Shown: positions 12,625 to 20,669, counted from the first letter of the stretch. The stretch: 39,447 nucleotides of DNA from Microbacterium testaceum (GCF_003075375.1 NZ_QDFT01000029.1:1-39447), one strand, 5' to 3'. Notes: a model not told the origin generated them from the letters alone. Numbers and translations are program-made.

Positions 12625-12640
12625 CCGCCTCACGGGACGG
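12625..12640 (-). promoter_or_regulatory. PyrR-binding RNA hairpin in the pyrR leader
   Basis: On the minus strand the leader reads GUCCCGUGAGGC, which fits the known PyrR-binding loop consensus (ARUCCNGNGAGGYU) over its central part. It can fold as CCG-(U bulge)-CC, loop CGUGA, GG-CGG. It lies just before the GGGAGC ribosome site of pyrR. In Mycobacterium PyrR is known to block translation at such a site, and the same is inferred here; no separate terminator was seen in the leader. Confidence 0.65.
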
Positions 12641-12667
12641 GGTTAAAGGTTGCTGTGGTTCTCGTCG

Positions 12668-12673
12668 AGTCTA
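12668..12673 (-). promoter_or_regulatory. Candidate -10 element (TAGACT) for the pyr operon
   Basis: TTGCTAGACTCGAC on the minus strand fits the actinobacterial -10. Transcription would begin near 12661, leaving a leader of about 50 nt that holds the whole PyrR hairpin and the ribosome site. The -35 is not clear. Confidence 0.5.
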
Positions 12674-12683
12674 GCAAGGGGTC

Positions 12684-12710
12684 GGGTGAATCTTGGGTGA
12701 TCACGGGTGA
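12684..12710. repeat. Three GGGTGA direct repeats at 10-11 bp spacing
   Basis: GGGTGA occurs at 12684, 12695 and 12705, about one helical turn apart, in the divergent gap between pyrR and the HNH gene and just upstream of the pyrR -10. On the minus strand this reads TCACCC three times. Spacing on one face of the helix suggests a protein-binding site, but no known regulator was recognised. Confidence 0.6.
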
Positions 12711-12749
12711 TGTCCACGCCTCGCACGGGCGGCCGGCGGCGAACATTCG

Positions 12750-12755
12750 TATCTT
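12750..12755 (+). promoter_or_regulatory. Candidate -10 element (TATCTT) for the HNH gene, leaderless
   Basis: TATCTT ends six bases before the ATG at 12762, so transcription could begin at the start codon itself. No ribosome site precedes the ATG, which agrees with a leaderless mRNA, common in actinobacteria. No clear -35. Confidence 0.4.
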
Positions 12756-12761
12756 TGTTCT

Positions 12762-14423
12762 ATGGATATGAGCGCACCGATCGACCGCCTCCGGGCTGCG
12801 AGCGAGCGTGTCATCGGGGTGCTCGCGGGGAGGGAGATCGAGCTCCTGGACGACCGTGAACTCGTTCACGCGATGGCCGAGATCAGCGCGGCGCGGAACG
12901 CCCTCGACGTGCTGGCAGCGTACGTCGCCCGTGTCATCGACGCGAGGTCGACACGGGAACGCGGCGTCGAGGGCCTGGCGCAGAGCCGGGGGCACCGCAA
13001 TTCCACCGAGCTCCTTCAGGCGCTGACAGGTCAGACTCGGAGGGACGTGATCCGCTCGGTGAAGACCGGGAGCGATCTCCTCCGCCCCGCAACGGCAGAA
13101 AGTCTCGGCGGGCCGGGTACGCCGAGCGTGGAGCCGGCGGAGAACGAACCCGGGGCGGGATGGCTCGAGCGCGCTGGCGGCGCACTGCGCGATGGATCGC
13201 TGAGCCATGCACAGTTTCACGCCATCCGCATGGGCCTGGGCGAGCCACCCGTCGAGAGGTATCCCGAGCTCGACCCGGACTTCCTCGCCCGCGCCTGGAC
13301 GACGGCCGTCGAGCGACTGATCGACGAGGCGCCGCATCTGCCGGTCGAAGAGCTGCGGTCGTCGGCACGCATCGCGCGGGATCGCCTCGATCCCGTCGGC
13401 GTGACGCTGCGGTTCGAGGAACGCTTCGCCGCCCGGTCGTTCCGCTCGTGGATCGACGAGCACGGTCAGCGGCACGGACGGTTCGTCTTCGACGACGATG
13501 CGGCGGCGTGGGTCGACGCTGTTCTGCAGGCGGCGTTGCGGCCGCGGCGGGGTCCTCGATTCGTCGACGCCGGTGCCCGTGTCGGCGGTGCCCGCGCCGC
13601 TGATGCGTCCGACGACCGGTCGGCGGAGCAGATCGCTTACGACACGGTGATGGCCGTTCTGCGCACCGGAGCCGCGGCGGATCCGAAGCAGGCCTTCGGC
13701 GACCGGCAACCGGGGGTGCGGATCGTCGTCGAGGCGTCGGCGCGTCCGCTGGTCGGGGCCGGTCCAGCTCGGGTCAGCGCGGGGTCCGCGGCACGCCAGA
13801 CGGTCGGTTCGGTCGAGTCGGTGGGGACGACCGCGGGGACGGCGACGCGTTCGCCCGGGGCGGCGGGTTCGGCCGAGACAATTGCGGGGTCCGCGACGCG
13901 TTCGTCGCCCGAGGCAGCGGATCCGGCTCGAGTGAGTGCTGAAACCGCAGCACGCGGCGTGGGGCACCTCGAGGACGGAGGTCACGCCCTGCCGGGCGGC
14001 GTCGTCGAGAGCTACCTCTGCGACGCCGGCGGCGTGGCCGTCTCACTCGACGGCGCGGGACGTCCGCTCGACGTAGGGCGACACCACCGCCTGTTCACCC
14101 GCGCCCAGCGGATCGCGATCGCGGTGCGCGACGGAGGATGCATCGGCATCGGATGCCGGGCGCCCATCTCGGCGTGCGAGATGCATCACATCGACCACTG
14201 GGCAGCGGACCGTGGCCAGACGAACGTCGACGACGGGGTTGCTCTCTGCCGGAATCACCACCTGGGACTGCACAACCGCGGTGAGCGGATCGTGCGGGAG
14301 CGGGATCCGCAGACCGGACGAGATACGTACTGGCTGCACTCCCCGCCCGATCAGCGGACCGGCGAGTCGCCGCCGCCGAACCGGCTGCGGTCGAGGTCAC
14401 CTCGACGCTTCACCGCGGCGTGA
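12762..14423 (+). CDS. DUF222 / HNH endonuclease-domain protein (13E12-repeat type)
   Basis: This 553-residue protein has an N-terminal DUF222 domain (helical, roughly residues 25-330) and a C-terminal HNH nuclease domain near 460-500, seen as CIGIGCRAP then CEMHHIDHWAADRG, TNVDDGVALCRNHH. Both zinc-type Cys pairs and the catalytic His-His are present, so the nuclease site looks intact. Such proteins occur in many copies in actinobacterial genomes; their role is not established, and mobile-element or defence functions have only been suggested. Residues about 330-400 are a low-complexity Ala/Ser/Gly/Thr insert with degenerate internal repeats. Start ATG at 12762 (a second ATG is at 12768). It is the only gene between the pyr operon and the Rieske gene and is transcribed away from pyrR. 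Confidence 0.9.
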   Translation: MDMSAPIDRLRAASERVIGVLAGREIELLDDRELVHAMAEISAARNALDVLAAYVARVIDARSTRERGVEGLAQSRGHRNSTELLQALTGQTRRDVIRSVKTGSDLLRPATAESLGGPGTPSVEPAENEPGAGWLERAGGALRDGSLSHAQFHAIRMGLGEPPVERYPELDPDFLARAWTTAVERLIDEAPHLPVEELRSSARIARDRLDPVGVTLRFEERFAARSFRSWIDEHGQRHGRFVFDDDAAAWVDAVLQAALRPRRGPRFVDAGARVGGARAADASDDRSAEQIAYDTVMAVLRTGAAADPKQAFGDRQPGVRIVVEASARPLVGAGPARVSAGSAARQTVGSVESVGTTAGTATRSPGAAGSAETIAGSATRSSPEAADPARVSAETAARGVGHLEDGGHALPGGVVESYLCDAGGVAVSLDGAGRPLDVGRHHRLFTRAQRIAIAVRDGGCIGIGCRAPISACEMHHIDHWAADRGQTNVDDGVALCRNHHLGLHNRGERIVRERDPQTGRDTYWLHSPPDQRTGESPPPNRLRSRSPRRFTAA

Positions 14424-14530
14424 CGCTTACCGGGGGTCTCGCGTGGGGTACTGCCGCTCGACGATGAATCCCGAGTATCTGTCGCGGGGCTCCGCAGTTC
14501 GACGACGAGGACCGGGCATCCCGCGTTCGG

Positions 14531-14598
14531 CGCCGACGTCTGGCGGGGAGCACCACGTGTCCGACGCCGACGTCTGGCGCAGAGCACCACGTGTCCGA
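14531..14598. repeat. Two tandem 34-bp copies in the convergent gap
   Basis: 14531-14564 and 14565-14598 are identical except for two adjacent bases (GG against CA at the 16th-17th position). Each contains CACCACGTG and ends GTGTCCGA. They fill the gap between the ends of the HNH gene and the Rieske gene. The remaining part of 14424-14683 holds no gene. Confidence 0.85.
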
Positions 14599-14611
14599 CG
14601 CGGACGGTGCT
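14583..14611. terminator. Possible convergent terminator hairpin
   Basis: AGCACC (14583-14588) pairs with GGTGCT (14606-14611) and, inside it, GTCCG (593-597) pairs with CGGAC (601-605) across an ACG loop, with a 4-nt bulge on one side. It lies between two convergent genes and includes part of the second 34-bp repeat. Strength is moderate. Confidence 0.4.
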
Positions 14612-14683
14612 CCGTCGGTGCCTCTTCATCGACTCGGAGATCCGCCTCGAAACCGCAGGGACCACCGTGCCACCCGGCGTGGG

Positions 14684-16282
14684 TCAGCTCGCCGAGACCT
14701 CGGCCGCTTCGCGCGCGGCCGCGGCGCGCTCGCCGCTGGCGGTCGTGCGGATCGGCGTCGAACGGATCGGGTGACCCGTCGTCGTCAGGCACCGACCGGT
14801 CTCGAGGTCCCACTTCCAGTCGTGCAGCGAGCAGGTCAGCACGCCGTTCTCGATCTTGCCGGTCTTTGTCAGGTCGGCGCGCAGGTGCGGGCACCGACGC
14901 TGCACGGTCCACCCGTCGATCTCGGCATCCTCGGTCTGATCGCTCTGCTCGGCGTACCAGTTTTCGACGTACTCGATGCGGTCGCGCGAGAGGCACTTGA
15001 GGAACGTCGTGAGGAACTCGTTGAACTTGCCCGAGCGTCCGACCTCGAACTGCATCGACAGGAAGATCGAGTTCGACCAGTCGATCTCGTGGTCGCGGAT
15101 GTTCGTCGAGACCAGGTCGGCAGGGATCGTGTACCAGTAGATGCACTCCTCGCCGGCGTACTCGCGCAGCTTCGCCTTGGGGAAGTCCACGACCATGTCG
15201 AGCTCGCCGATGCGGAAGCGCACCACTCCCCCGACGCCGTTGCGGATGGTCCGGGCGCGACGCAGCAGCGGCTCCCACCACTCCTTCAGCGCGGCGAGCA
15301 TCTCGGCCGGCGGGATGACGTCGGCGCGGGTGGCGACCTCGGCGCGGATCTCGTCCTGACGGCTGTCGCGCTGCTCGGCGAGGTAGTTCCACTTGTCGCC
15401 GAAGACGCGTTCGATCTCGGCATCCGTGTACAGGGTCTGTGTCACCGTGACGTCCGAACCCTGTACCTCGACCTCGGTGCCCGGCAGGAACAGGTAGCCC
15501 TTCTGGTCGGGGCGCTCCTGCTTCATGTGCGCGAGGAACTCGCGCTGGTCGGTGAAGATCGAGTCGTTCTCGAGCCCCGTGCCGTTGTAGCGGAACAGCT
15601 CCTCGCGCAGGAACATCGGCGGACCGGCCATCGGGAAGACGTGCTCCGCGTCGACCTTGTCGATGTAGTACATCGCGCGCTTGTTCTGCGCGTCGCGCTT
15701 GAGCTGGGCGAAGTTCTGCTTGGCATCCTGGGGCAGGTCGTAGACCATGGGCCACCAGATGGCTCCCGAGACCTGGGTGAAGTACGCGTCGGGCTTGCCG
15801 AAGTCGAAGAGCTTCTCGAGATCGAGGGGGTGCGAGTCGTTCTGGTTGAGCACGGATGCCGTGCCGTCGTCGAGCGACAGTGAGGAGTCGCCGATCGGCC
15901 CGTCGGACGGAGCGCGCAACGGCGTCACCATCAGCTTCAGGTCGCCGAACTGCAGCGGCACGCCCGCCTCGGTGCGGACGAGGTTGGTGTAGCCGAGGGC
16001 GAGCAGGTCCTGCTCGAGGTCGTCGGTGGGGTACTCGGGCAGCAGCACCTTGATGTCCTTCGACACGTAGCGCTCCAGCATCGCCGGGTCGAAGTGGTCG
16101 CGGTGGCGGTGCGAGATGTAGAGGAAGTCCGCCTTGCCGAACCGCTCCCAGTCGAGGGCGCGGTTGTCGGGGAACGGGAACCATGAGCCGAAGAAGCTCG
16201 GACCGATGACGGGGTCGCAGATGATGCTGCCGCCCCGCGTCTCGATGAACATGCCCGCGTGGCCGAGGCCGGTGATCTTCAT
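14684..16282 (-). CDS. MBL-fold metallohydrolase with C-terminal Rieske [2Fe-2S] domain
   Basis: This 532-residue protein starts at ATG 16282 (MKITGLGHAGMFIET) behind a GGAG site; the longer reading is rejected. Residues 1-260 are a metallo-beta-lactamase fold of the UlaG/CMP-sialate-hydroxylase kind, with metal ligands in ISHRHRDHFDP near residue 57 (HxHxDH). The last 75 residues are a Rieske domain: CPH near 460 and CSLHDWKWD near 483 give the C-x-H and C-x2-H ligand pairs. CMP-Neu5Ac hydroxylase combines the same two modules, but in the opposite order. The middle (about 260-450) has no domain I can name. A redox reaction is likely; the substrate is unknown, and no ferredoxin or reductase gene is beside it. 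It is a single gene with its own candidate promoter. Confidence 0.88.
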   Translation of the reverse strand: MKITGLGHAGMFIETRGGSIICDPVIGPSFFGSWFPFPDNRALDWERFGKADFLYISHRHRDHFDPAMLERYVSKDIKVLLPEYPTDDLEQDLLALGYTNLVRTEAGVPLQFGDLKLMVTPLRAPSDGPIGDSSLSLDDGTASVLNQNDSHPLDLEKLFDFGKPDAYFTQVSGAIWWPMVYDLPQDAKQNFAQLKRDAQNKRAMYYIDKVDAEHVFPMAGPPMFLREELFRYNGTGLENDSIFTDQREFLAHMKQERPDQKGYLFLPGTEVEVQGSDVTVTQTLYTDAEIERVFGDKWNYLAEQRDSRQDEIRAEVATRADVIPPAEMLAALKEWWEPLLRRARTIRNGVGGVVRFRIGELDMVVDFPKAKLREYAGEECIYWYTIPADLVSTNIRDHEIDWSNSIFLSMQFEVGRSGKFNEFLTTFLKCLSRDRIEYVENWYAEQSDQTEDAEIDGWTVQRRCPHLRADLTKTGKIENGVLTCSLHDWKWDLETGRCLTTTGHPIRSTPIRTTASGERAAAAREAAEVSAS

Positions 16283-16313
16283 GTCGCTCCTGTGTCGTGG
16301 ACGGAACCTGACG

Positions 16314-16319
16314 AGTCTA
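16314..16319 (-). promoter_or_regulatory. Candidate -10 element (TAGACT) for the Rieske gene
   Basis: GCGTAGACTCGTC on the minus strand lies about 30 bp before the start codon. The same TAGACT occurs before pyrR, efp and relA. No clear -35. The rest of 16283-16509 holds only an 8-bp inverted repeat (16361-16368 with 16400-16407) and no gene. Confidence 0.45.
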
Positions 16320-16509
16320 CGCGGGGCCGGCTGGAAGGGTTCGGGGAGCGCGGGGTGTCTGAAGGATGGATGCCAGCCTCCGGCGCCCGCGGCCGGACGC
16401 ATCCTTCGAAACCGATGCGGTGCTGCGCGAGAGCTCGTCATCGGCAACGACGTCGATACGCGTGTACAGAGTCATCCGAGGATCCTGGGGACGGGCGCGG
16501 GGGTCACGG

Positions 16510-17052
16510 TCACCCGACGAGGTCGTCGACCGGAGGGAGGTCCGCGTAGCGGTGGGTGATGAACGGATCGGCGGGGTACGCCGTCCGTCGCGCCGGGACC
16601 AGCCGACGCAGGGCCACCGCGCCCACCGCGGCGACCGCGGCGCCGACCCCGGCCGTCGGGTCGACGCAGCACGCGACCGTCACCTCTCCGACGGTCGTCG
16701 TCAGAGCGGGGAGCGCGCGACCGTCGACGTCGACGGTGCAGGCATCCCATCGCCCGTCATCCTCGGCGAGCCGGACGAGCTCGGCGGTGGAGCCGGGGAG
16801 CTCCGGGACCCGGAACGCGGTCAGTGCAAGGAACCCGGACACCCGGGCGTCGTCGACAGCGGCCCACCGGGACGAGGTCACCAGCGCCGTGGCCCTCTCG
16901 CCCCGCGCCGCCAGCGTCACGTCGGTGGCGGCGGCGGTCGTGAGGCCGTTCCACCCCGAGAGCCATCGCCGCGGTTCCGACACCTCGTCGGGGAACACCG
17001 CCTCGAAGAGCGGGAAAGCGGGTGGGTGGTAGCCGGGCTCGGTGCTCGTCAT
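16510..17052 (-). CDS. Hypothetical protein, 180 residues
   Basis: I do not recognise this protein. It has no signal peptide. Its middle is a mixed soluble sequence (DVTLAARGERATALVTSS, FLALTAFRVPELPGSTAELV), followed by a hydrophobic Ala/Val-rich segment (GVGAAVAAVGAVALRRLV, about residues 135-152) that could be a weak membrane helix or a buried strand-helix. Start ATG at 17052 with a GGAGG site about 16 bases upstream, further than ideal. It is between the Rieske gene and the SNF2 gene on the same strand but has a candidate -10 (TAGTCT, 17099-17104). Codon use is like its neighbours, so it is likely a real gene. Confidence 0.75.
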   Translation of the reverse strand: MTSTEPGYHPPAFPLFEAVFPDEVSEPRRWLSGWNGLTTAAATDVTLAARGERATALVTSSRWAAVDDARVSGFLALTAFRVPELPGSTAELVRLAEDDGRWDACTVDVDGRALPALTTTVGEVTVACCVDPTAGVGAAVAAVGAVALRRLVPARRTAYPADPFITHRYADLPPVDDLVG

Positions 17053-17118
17053 GTCATCCCCCGCCTCCTCGGTCGATCGTTCGTCGACCGGGAGTGCGAG
17101 ACTACCCGGCCACGGGTC

Positions 17119-20064
17119 TCACTCCCCCAGCAGCGCCCGGATATCGTCCGCCTCGAGCGACGCCGCGAACGAGTCGTCATCGTCGATCACCGCGTCGAAC
17201 AGCGCGGCCTTGCGCTGCTGCAGGGCGCGCACCTTTTCTTCGACGGTGCCCGCCGCGATGAGCCGGTAGACGAACACACTTCTGGTCTGGCCGATGCGAT
17301 GCGCGCGATCGATCGCCTGCGACTCCGCCGCGGGGTTCCACCACGGGTCGAGCAGGAAGACGTAGTCGGCCTCGACGAGGGTCAGACCGAAGCCGCCGGC
17401 CTTCAGACTGATGAGGAACACGGGGGCCTCGCCCGCGCGGAAACGCTCCACCACGTCGCCCCGCCGAGCCGTGCTGCCGTCGAGGTGCGCGTACGCGAGG
17501 CCGGCGGCATCCAATCTCTCGGCCGCGAGATTGAGGAACGACGTGAACTGACTGAACACCAGGGCACGGTGCCCCTCGGCGGCGATCTCGACCAGGCGCT
17601 CCAGCAACTCGTCGAGCTTGGCGGACCCCAGGTGGGCGTCGCGTTCGTCGACGAGCCCGGGCGCGAGCGCCAGCATGCGCAGCAGCGTCAGGGAACGGAA
17701 GACGATGAAGCGCTGGCGGTCCAGGTCGTTGAGCAGCCCGAGCACCTTCTGGCGTTCCCGCTGCAGGACGCGGTCGTAGAGCTCCTGGTGAGCGGGCGAG
17801 AGGGCCACCGTGATCTGCTGCTCCTGCTTGGCCGGCAGATCGGATGCCACGACGTCCTTCGTGCGGCGCAGCAGGAACGGTCGCACGCGGCGACGCAGGC
17901 GATCGAGCGCCTTCTCGCGGTGCGCGCTCGCCGCGGCGGCCGAGAGAGCCGTCGGCTGATCGGTGGGCAGCTGCTCGATCGCGCGCGTGTAGTCCTCGCG
18001 GAACCGCCGGATCGAGGGGAAGAGCCCCGGCGCCGTGAGCGACAGCAGGGCCCACAGGTCGTCGAGGCCGTTCTCGACGGGCGTCCCGGTCGCGGCGAAC
18101 ACGGCATCGCTGCGCAGGGACGCGACGGCGCGGTGCACGCGCGTCGCGGGGTTCTTCACGAATTGCGCCTCGTCGAGCACGACACCCGACCAGTGCGGGA
18201 CGGCGAACTCGTCGGCATCCGTCCGGACGACGCCGTACGGGGCGACGACGATGTCGGCTCGGGCGGCGATGTGGGCGACGGTCTGCCGACGCCGCACGGA
18301 CGTCGCCTCGACGACCGCGACGCGCAGTCCGGGCGCGAAGCGGGCGGCTTCGTCGCGCCAGGTCGGCAGCACCGAGGTCGGTGCGATCACGAGCCACGGG
18401 CGCGGATCGGGCAGGGTGCGCGTGTGCGCGATGAGGGCGAGCAGCTGCAGGGTCTTGCCGAGCCCCATGTCGTCGGCGAGGATGCCGCCGAGCCGATGCC
18501 CGTGCAGCAGGGCGAGCCACGACAGACCTTCGCGCTGGTACGGCCGCAGCTCGGCGAGGAAGCCGGGCGGCGTCGGCACGACGGGCACCGCGGTGACGTC
18601 GGCCAGTGCGCGCGCGAGGCCCCGCCACTCGATCGCGGCCTCGGACTCGTCCGCGAGGTCCTCGAACTCGGCCCACAGCGCCAGGTGCGTGCGCGGCAAC
18701 CGCGGCCCGGTCTGCCACTCGTCGAGGGCGGCGGCCTCGTCGAGCAGGTCGCGCAGGCGCTGCAGGGCGGGGTGGGCGAGCGAGAACCACGCGCCGTCCG
18801 ACAGCTTGATGCGCGTCCGGCCGCGCGACAGCGCCGAGAACAGCGTGCCGAACGGGATCGTGCGCCCGTCGATCGTGACCACGATGCCCAAGTCGAACCA
18901 GTCCCGCTCGGCCGACTCGACCGCGGTGATCCGCAGGGTCGGGTCGCCCCGCAGCTCGCGGAACGGCGGGGGCGTGCCGGTCGTTCGCACCCGCACCTCG
19001 GCGAGGGCGTCGATCGCCGGCAGCACGCGCGTGGCGAACACCGCCGCGTCGGCGTCGCGCAGCGTCGCGGCGGCGGTGAGCGCGAGATCGGATGCCGCCG
19101 CCCACGCCGCCTCGACACGGGCGGCGACCTCGGCCCGGGCGTCGGCCTCGTCCGGCGTGCCGGTCTGCGAGCCCGGCCAGTCGACGCGTTCGCCGCCCGG
19201 GTACGCCCACGCCAGGGCGTAGGTCACCTGATCGCCCTCGTACGCGACCTCGACCGCCAGCACCGGCCGCGACGGGGGCGGTGGCGGCACCCCGGGCCCG
19301 ACGACGAGGGGCGTGCGCCGCGCGAGAGCGGGGTACGCCTCGGCGAGGAATTCGTCCGCGTCGGAGGCCGGGATGTCGACCCCGGCCCCGAGCAGCCTCG
19401 GCAGGGGGTCGGGCAGGTCGGCGGGCGCGAGAACGATCGGGACGGGGTCGACGTCGAGGGCGTAGGCGAACAGCCCCGACGCCCCGATGGGTCGGGCGTG
19501 CGCGGCATCCACGGGGTCGTCGTCGATGCGCACCGCGGCGGACAGGCGCAGACCGCCGTCCGGCGCCCGGTCGATCGCCAGACGCGCGGTGGCCGCGTCG
19601 GCGAGGTGGACGCTCTGCTGCGGGTGCATCGGGACGAGTGGGATGCCGAGCCCCCGCGCCGCGGCCAGGTGCGGCCAGAGCAGGGGTGCGTCGACCGTGT
19701 CGAGGGCGAGCGTGTCGCCCGACGCCGCGAACGCCCCGGTCGTGCGCAGCGCCTGCGCGATCGCGTGCAGTTCCGCGAACCACCGCGCGTGCGTCGGGTC
19801 GAAGCGGCCGGTCGAGCGACGGACGGCGTCCCACGTGGCATCCGCCTTGATCCAGGCCTCGCGCGCTCCCTTGACGAGCGGCCGGGCGACCAGCTGCAGA
19901 TCGTCCTGTCGTCGGGCGAGCGCACGCGGGGTGACGGGGACCACCGCGCGGGCTCCCCATCGGGCGGGGTCGTAGGCGTCGCGCTGCCGGAGCTCGATGC
20001 CCAGGGCGAGCGCGTCGTACGCGCGGGCGGGGCTGCCCGCGACCAGGTCGCGCCAGGATGTCAC
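17119..20064 (-). CDS. SNF2-family DEAD/DEAH-box helicase
   Basis: This 981-residue SWI2/SNF2-type ATPase probably moves along double-stranded DNA or removes proteins from it. Residues 1 to about 500 include the SNF2-associated region of bacterial members, without a clear SWIM zinc finger. The motor has Walker A ILADDMGLGKTLQLL near 525, VVAPYG, a DEAQ box (VVLDEAQFVKN, near 628), motif III ATGTPVENGLDDLW, and in the second lobe LDGST, KAGGFGLTL and the final DRAHRIGQT near 920. All motor motifs look intact. Start GTG at 20064 (MTSWRDLVAGSP) is chosen because upstream residues in this frame are unlike the family. The stop of a 21-codon ORF overlaps this GTG. The cellular target is unknown. 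Confidence 0.93.
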   Translation of the reverse strand: MTSWRDLVAGSPARAYDALALGIELRQRDAYDPARWGARAVVPVTPRALARRQDDLQLVARPLVKGAREAWIKADATWDAVRRSTGRFDPTHARWFAELHAIAQALRTTGAFAASGDTLALDTVDAPLLWPHLAAARGLGIPLVPMHPQQSVHLADAATARLAIDRAPDGGLRLSAAVRIDDDPVDAAHARPIGASGLFAYALDVDPVPIVLAPADLPDPLPRLLGAGVDIPASDADEFLAEAYPALARRTPLVVGPGVPPPPPSRPVLAVEVAYEGDQVTYALAWAYPGGERVDWPGSQTGTPDEADARAEVAARVEAAWAAASDLALTAAATLRDADAAVFATRVLPAIDALAEVRVRTTGTPPPFRELRGDPTLRITAVESAERDWFDLGIVVTIDGRTIPFGTLFSALSRGRTRIKLSDGAWFSLAHPALQRLRDLLDEAAALDEWQTGPRLPRTHLALWAEFEDLADESEAAIEWRGLARALADVTAVPVVPTPPGFLAELRPYQREGLSWLALLHGHRLGGILADDMGLGKTLQLLALIAHTRTLPDPRPWLVIAPTSVLPTWRDEAARFAPGLRVAVVEATSVRRRQTVAHIAARADIVVAPYGVVRTDADEFAVPHWSGVVLDEAQFVKNPATRVHRAVASLRSDAVFAATGTPVENGLDDLWALLSLTAPGLFPSIRRFREDYTRAIEQLPTDQPTALSAAAASAHREKALDRLRRRVRPFLLRRTKDVVASDLPAKQEQQITVALSPAHQELYDRVLQRERQKVLGLLNDLDRQRFIVFRSLTLLRMLALAPGLVDERDAHLGSAKLDELLERLVEIAAEGHRALVFSQFTSFLNLAAERLDAAGLAYAHLDGSTARRGDVVERFRAGEAPVFLISLKAGGFGLTLVEADYVFLLDPWWNPAAESQAIDRAHRIGQTRSVFVYRLIAAGTVEEKVRALQQRKAALFDAVIDDDDSFAASLEADDIRALLGE

Positions 20065-20126
20065 GGCTGCATCCTGCCCCACACCCCGGACATCGCGGGC
20101 GCGGGCGTCGTCACGCGGTCGAACAT
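20061..20126 (-). CDS. Possible 21-residue leader peptide coupled to the SNF2 gene
   Basis: Minus strand: ATG at 20126 behind a strong GGGGGAGG site, encoding 21 residues (MFDRVTTPAPAMSGVWGRMQ plus P), with a TGA at 20061-20063 that overlaps the GTG of the helicase gene (GTGA). The site is far better than that of the helicase, so ribosomes may reach the helicase by re-initiation. The alternative is that these residues are the true N-terminus of the helicase, separated by a one-base sequencing error. The peptide resembles nothing I know. Confidence 0.45.
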   Translation of the reverse strand: MFDRVTTPAPAMSGVWGRMQP

Positions 20127-20203
20127 GTCGGCCTCCCCCGTTCGCCGGACGCCGGCGCGCTGCCGGGCGTGCCGACAGAGCCGCCGACACCCCGTACACG
20201 CGA

Positions 20204-20239
20204 CGACGCGGCCGCCGACGAGAAGTCGGGGCCGCGTCG
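20204..20239 (-). terminator. Hairpin terminator after nusB
   Basis: CGACGCGGCC (20204-20213) pairs with GGCCGCGTCG (20230-20239), continued by CCGAC with GTCGG around the loop GAGAA; one G is bulged. It begins 18 bp past the nusB stop and would end the efp-nusB transcript. Confidence 0.75.
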
Positions 20240-20256
20240 GGGCATGTCGATCGACG

Positions 20257-20667
20257 TCAGGACGAGCGCGCGATCCGCGCCAGCACGCCGTGGACGAACG
20301 AAGCGGAGTCGTCGGTCGAGAACTCCTTGGCGAGCTCGACCGCCTCGTCGATCGCGACGGCGGTGGGCACCTCGTCGTTGTAGAGGATCTCCCACGCGCC
20401 GATGCGCAGCAGCGCACGGTCGACCGCGGGCATGCGCTGCAGCGACCAGTCCTTGGCGAACGTGGTGATCTGCTCGTCGATCGCGTCGCGGTTGTCGATG
20501 ACGCCGTCGACGATGTCGCGGGCGTACAGCCAGGACGCCTGACGATCGGGCTCGGACGCCGCGCGCTTGGCCTCGGTGGCCAGCATGATCGGCAGTTCTT
20601 CACCGCGCACGTCGGCTTGGAAGAGGATGTCGAGGGCGCGCTTTCGCGCTTTGGTACGGGCGCTCAA
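20257..20667 (-). CDS. nusB: Transcription antitermination protein NusB
   Basis: NusB, with NusE (S10), binds boxA RNA and promotes rRNA antitermination. The 136-residue helical protein fits the family throughout: SARTKARKRALDILFQADVRG at the start (the RNA-binding arginines), then a DRALLRIGAWEILY segment, VPTAVAIDEAVELAKEFS and FVHGVLARIA at the end. The start is a TTG at 20667, two bases after the efp stop, so it is coupled to efp. The efp-nusB pair and their place after the aro genes are conserved in actinobacteria. Confidence 0.96.
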   Translation of the reverse strand: MSARTKARKRALDILFQADVRGEELPIMLATEAKRAASEPDRQASWLYARDIVDGVIDNRDAIDEQITTFAKDWSLQRMPAVDRALLRIGAWEILYNDEVPTAVAIDEAVELAKEFSTDDSASFVHGVLARIARSS

Positions 20668-20669
20668 GG

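Noticed and set aside
12762..14423. HNH gene as part of a homing element or inserted mobile element
   Set aside because: No intron, intein, target duplication or terminal repeats were seen around it; DUF222/HNH genes are common single genes in actinobacteria.
16361..16407. GAAGGATG / CATCCTTC inverted repeat
   Set aside because: Eight-bp arms with a 31-nt loop; could be chance and partly reflects the frequent GGATGCC motif.
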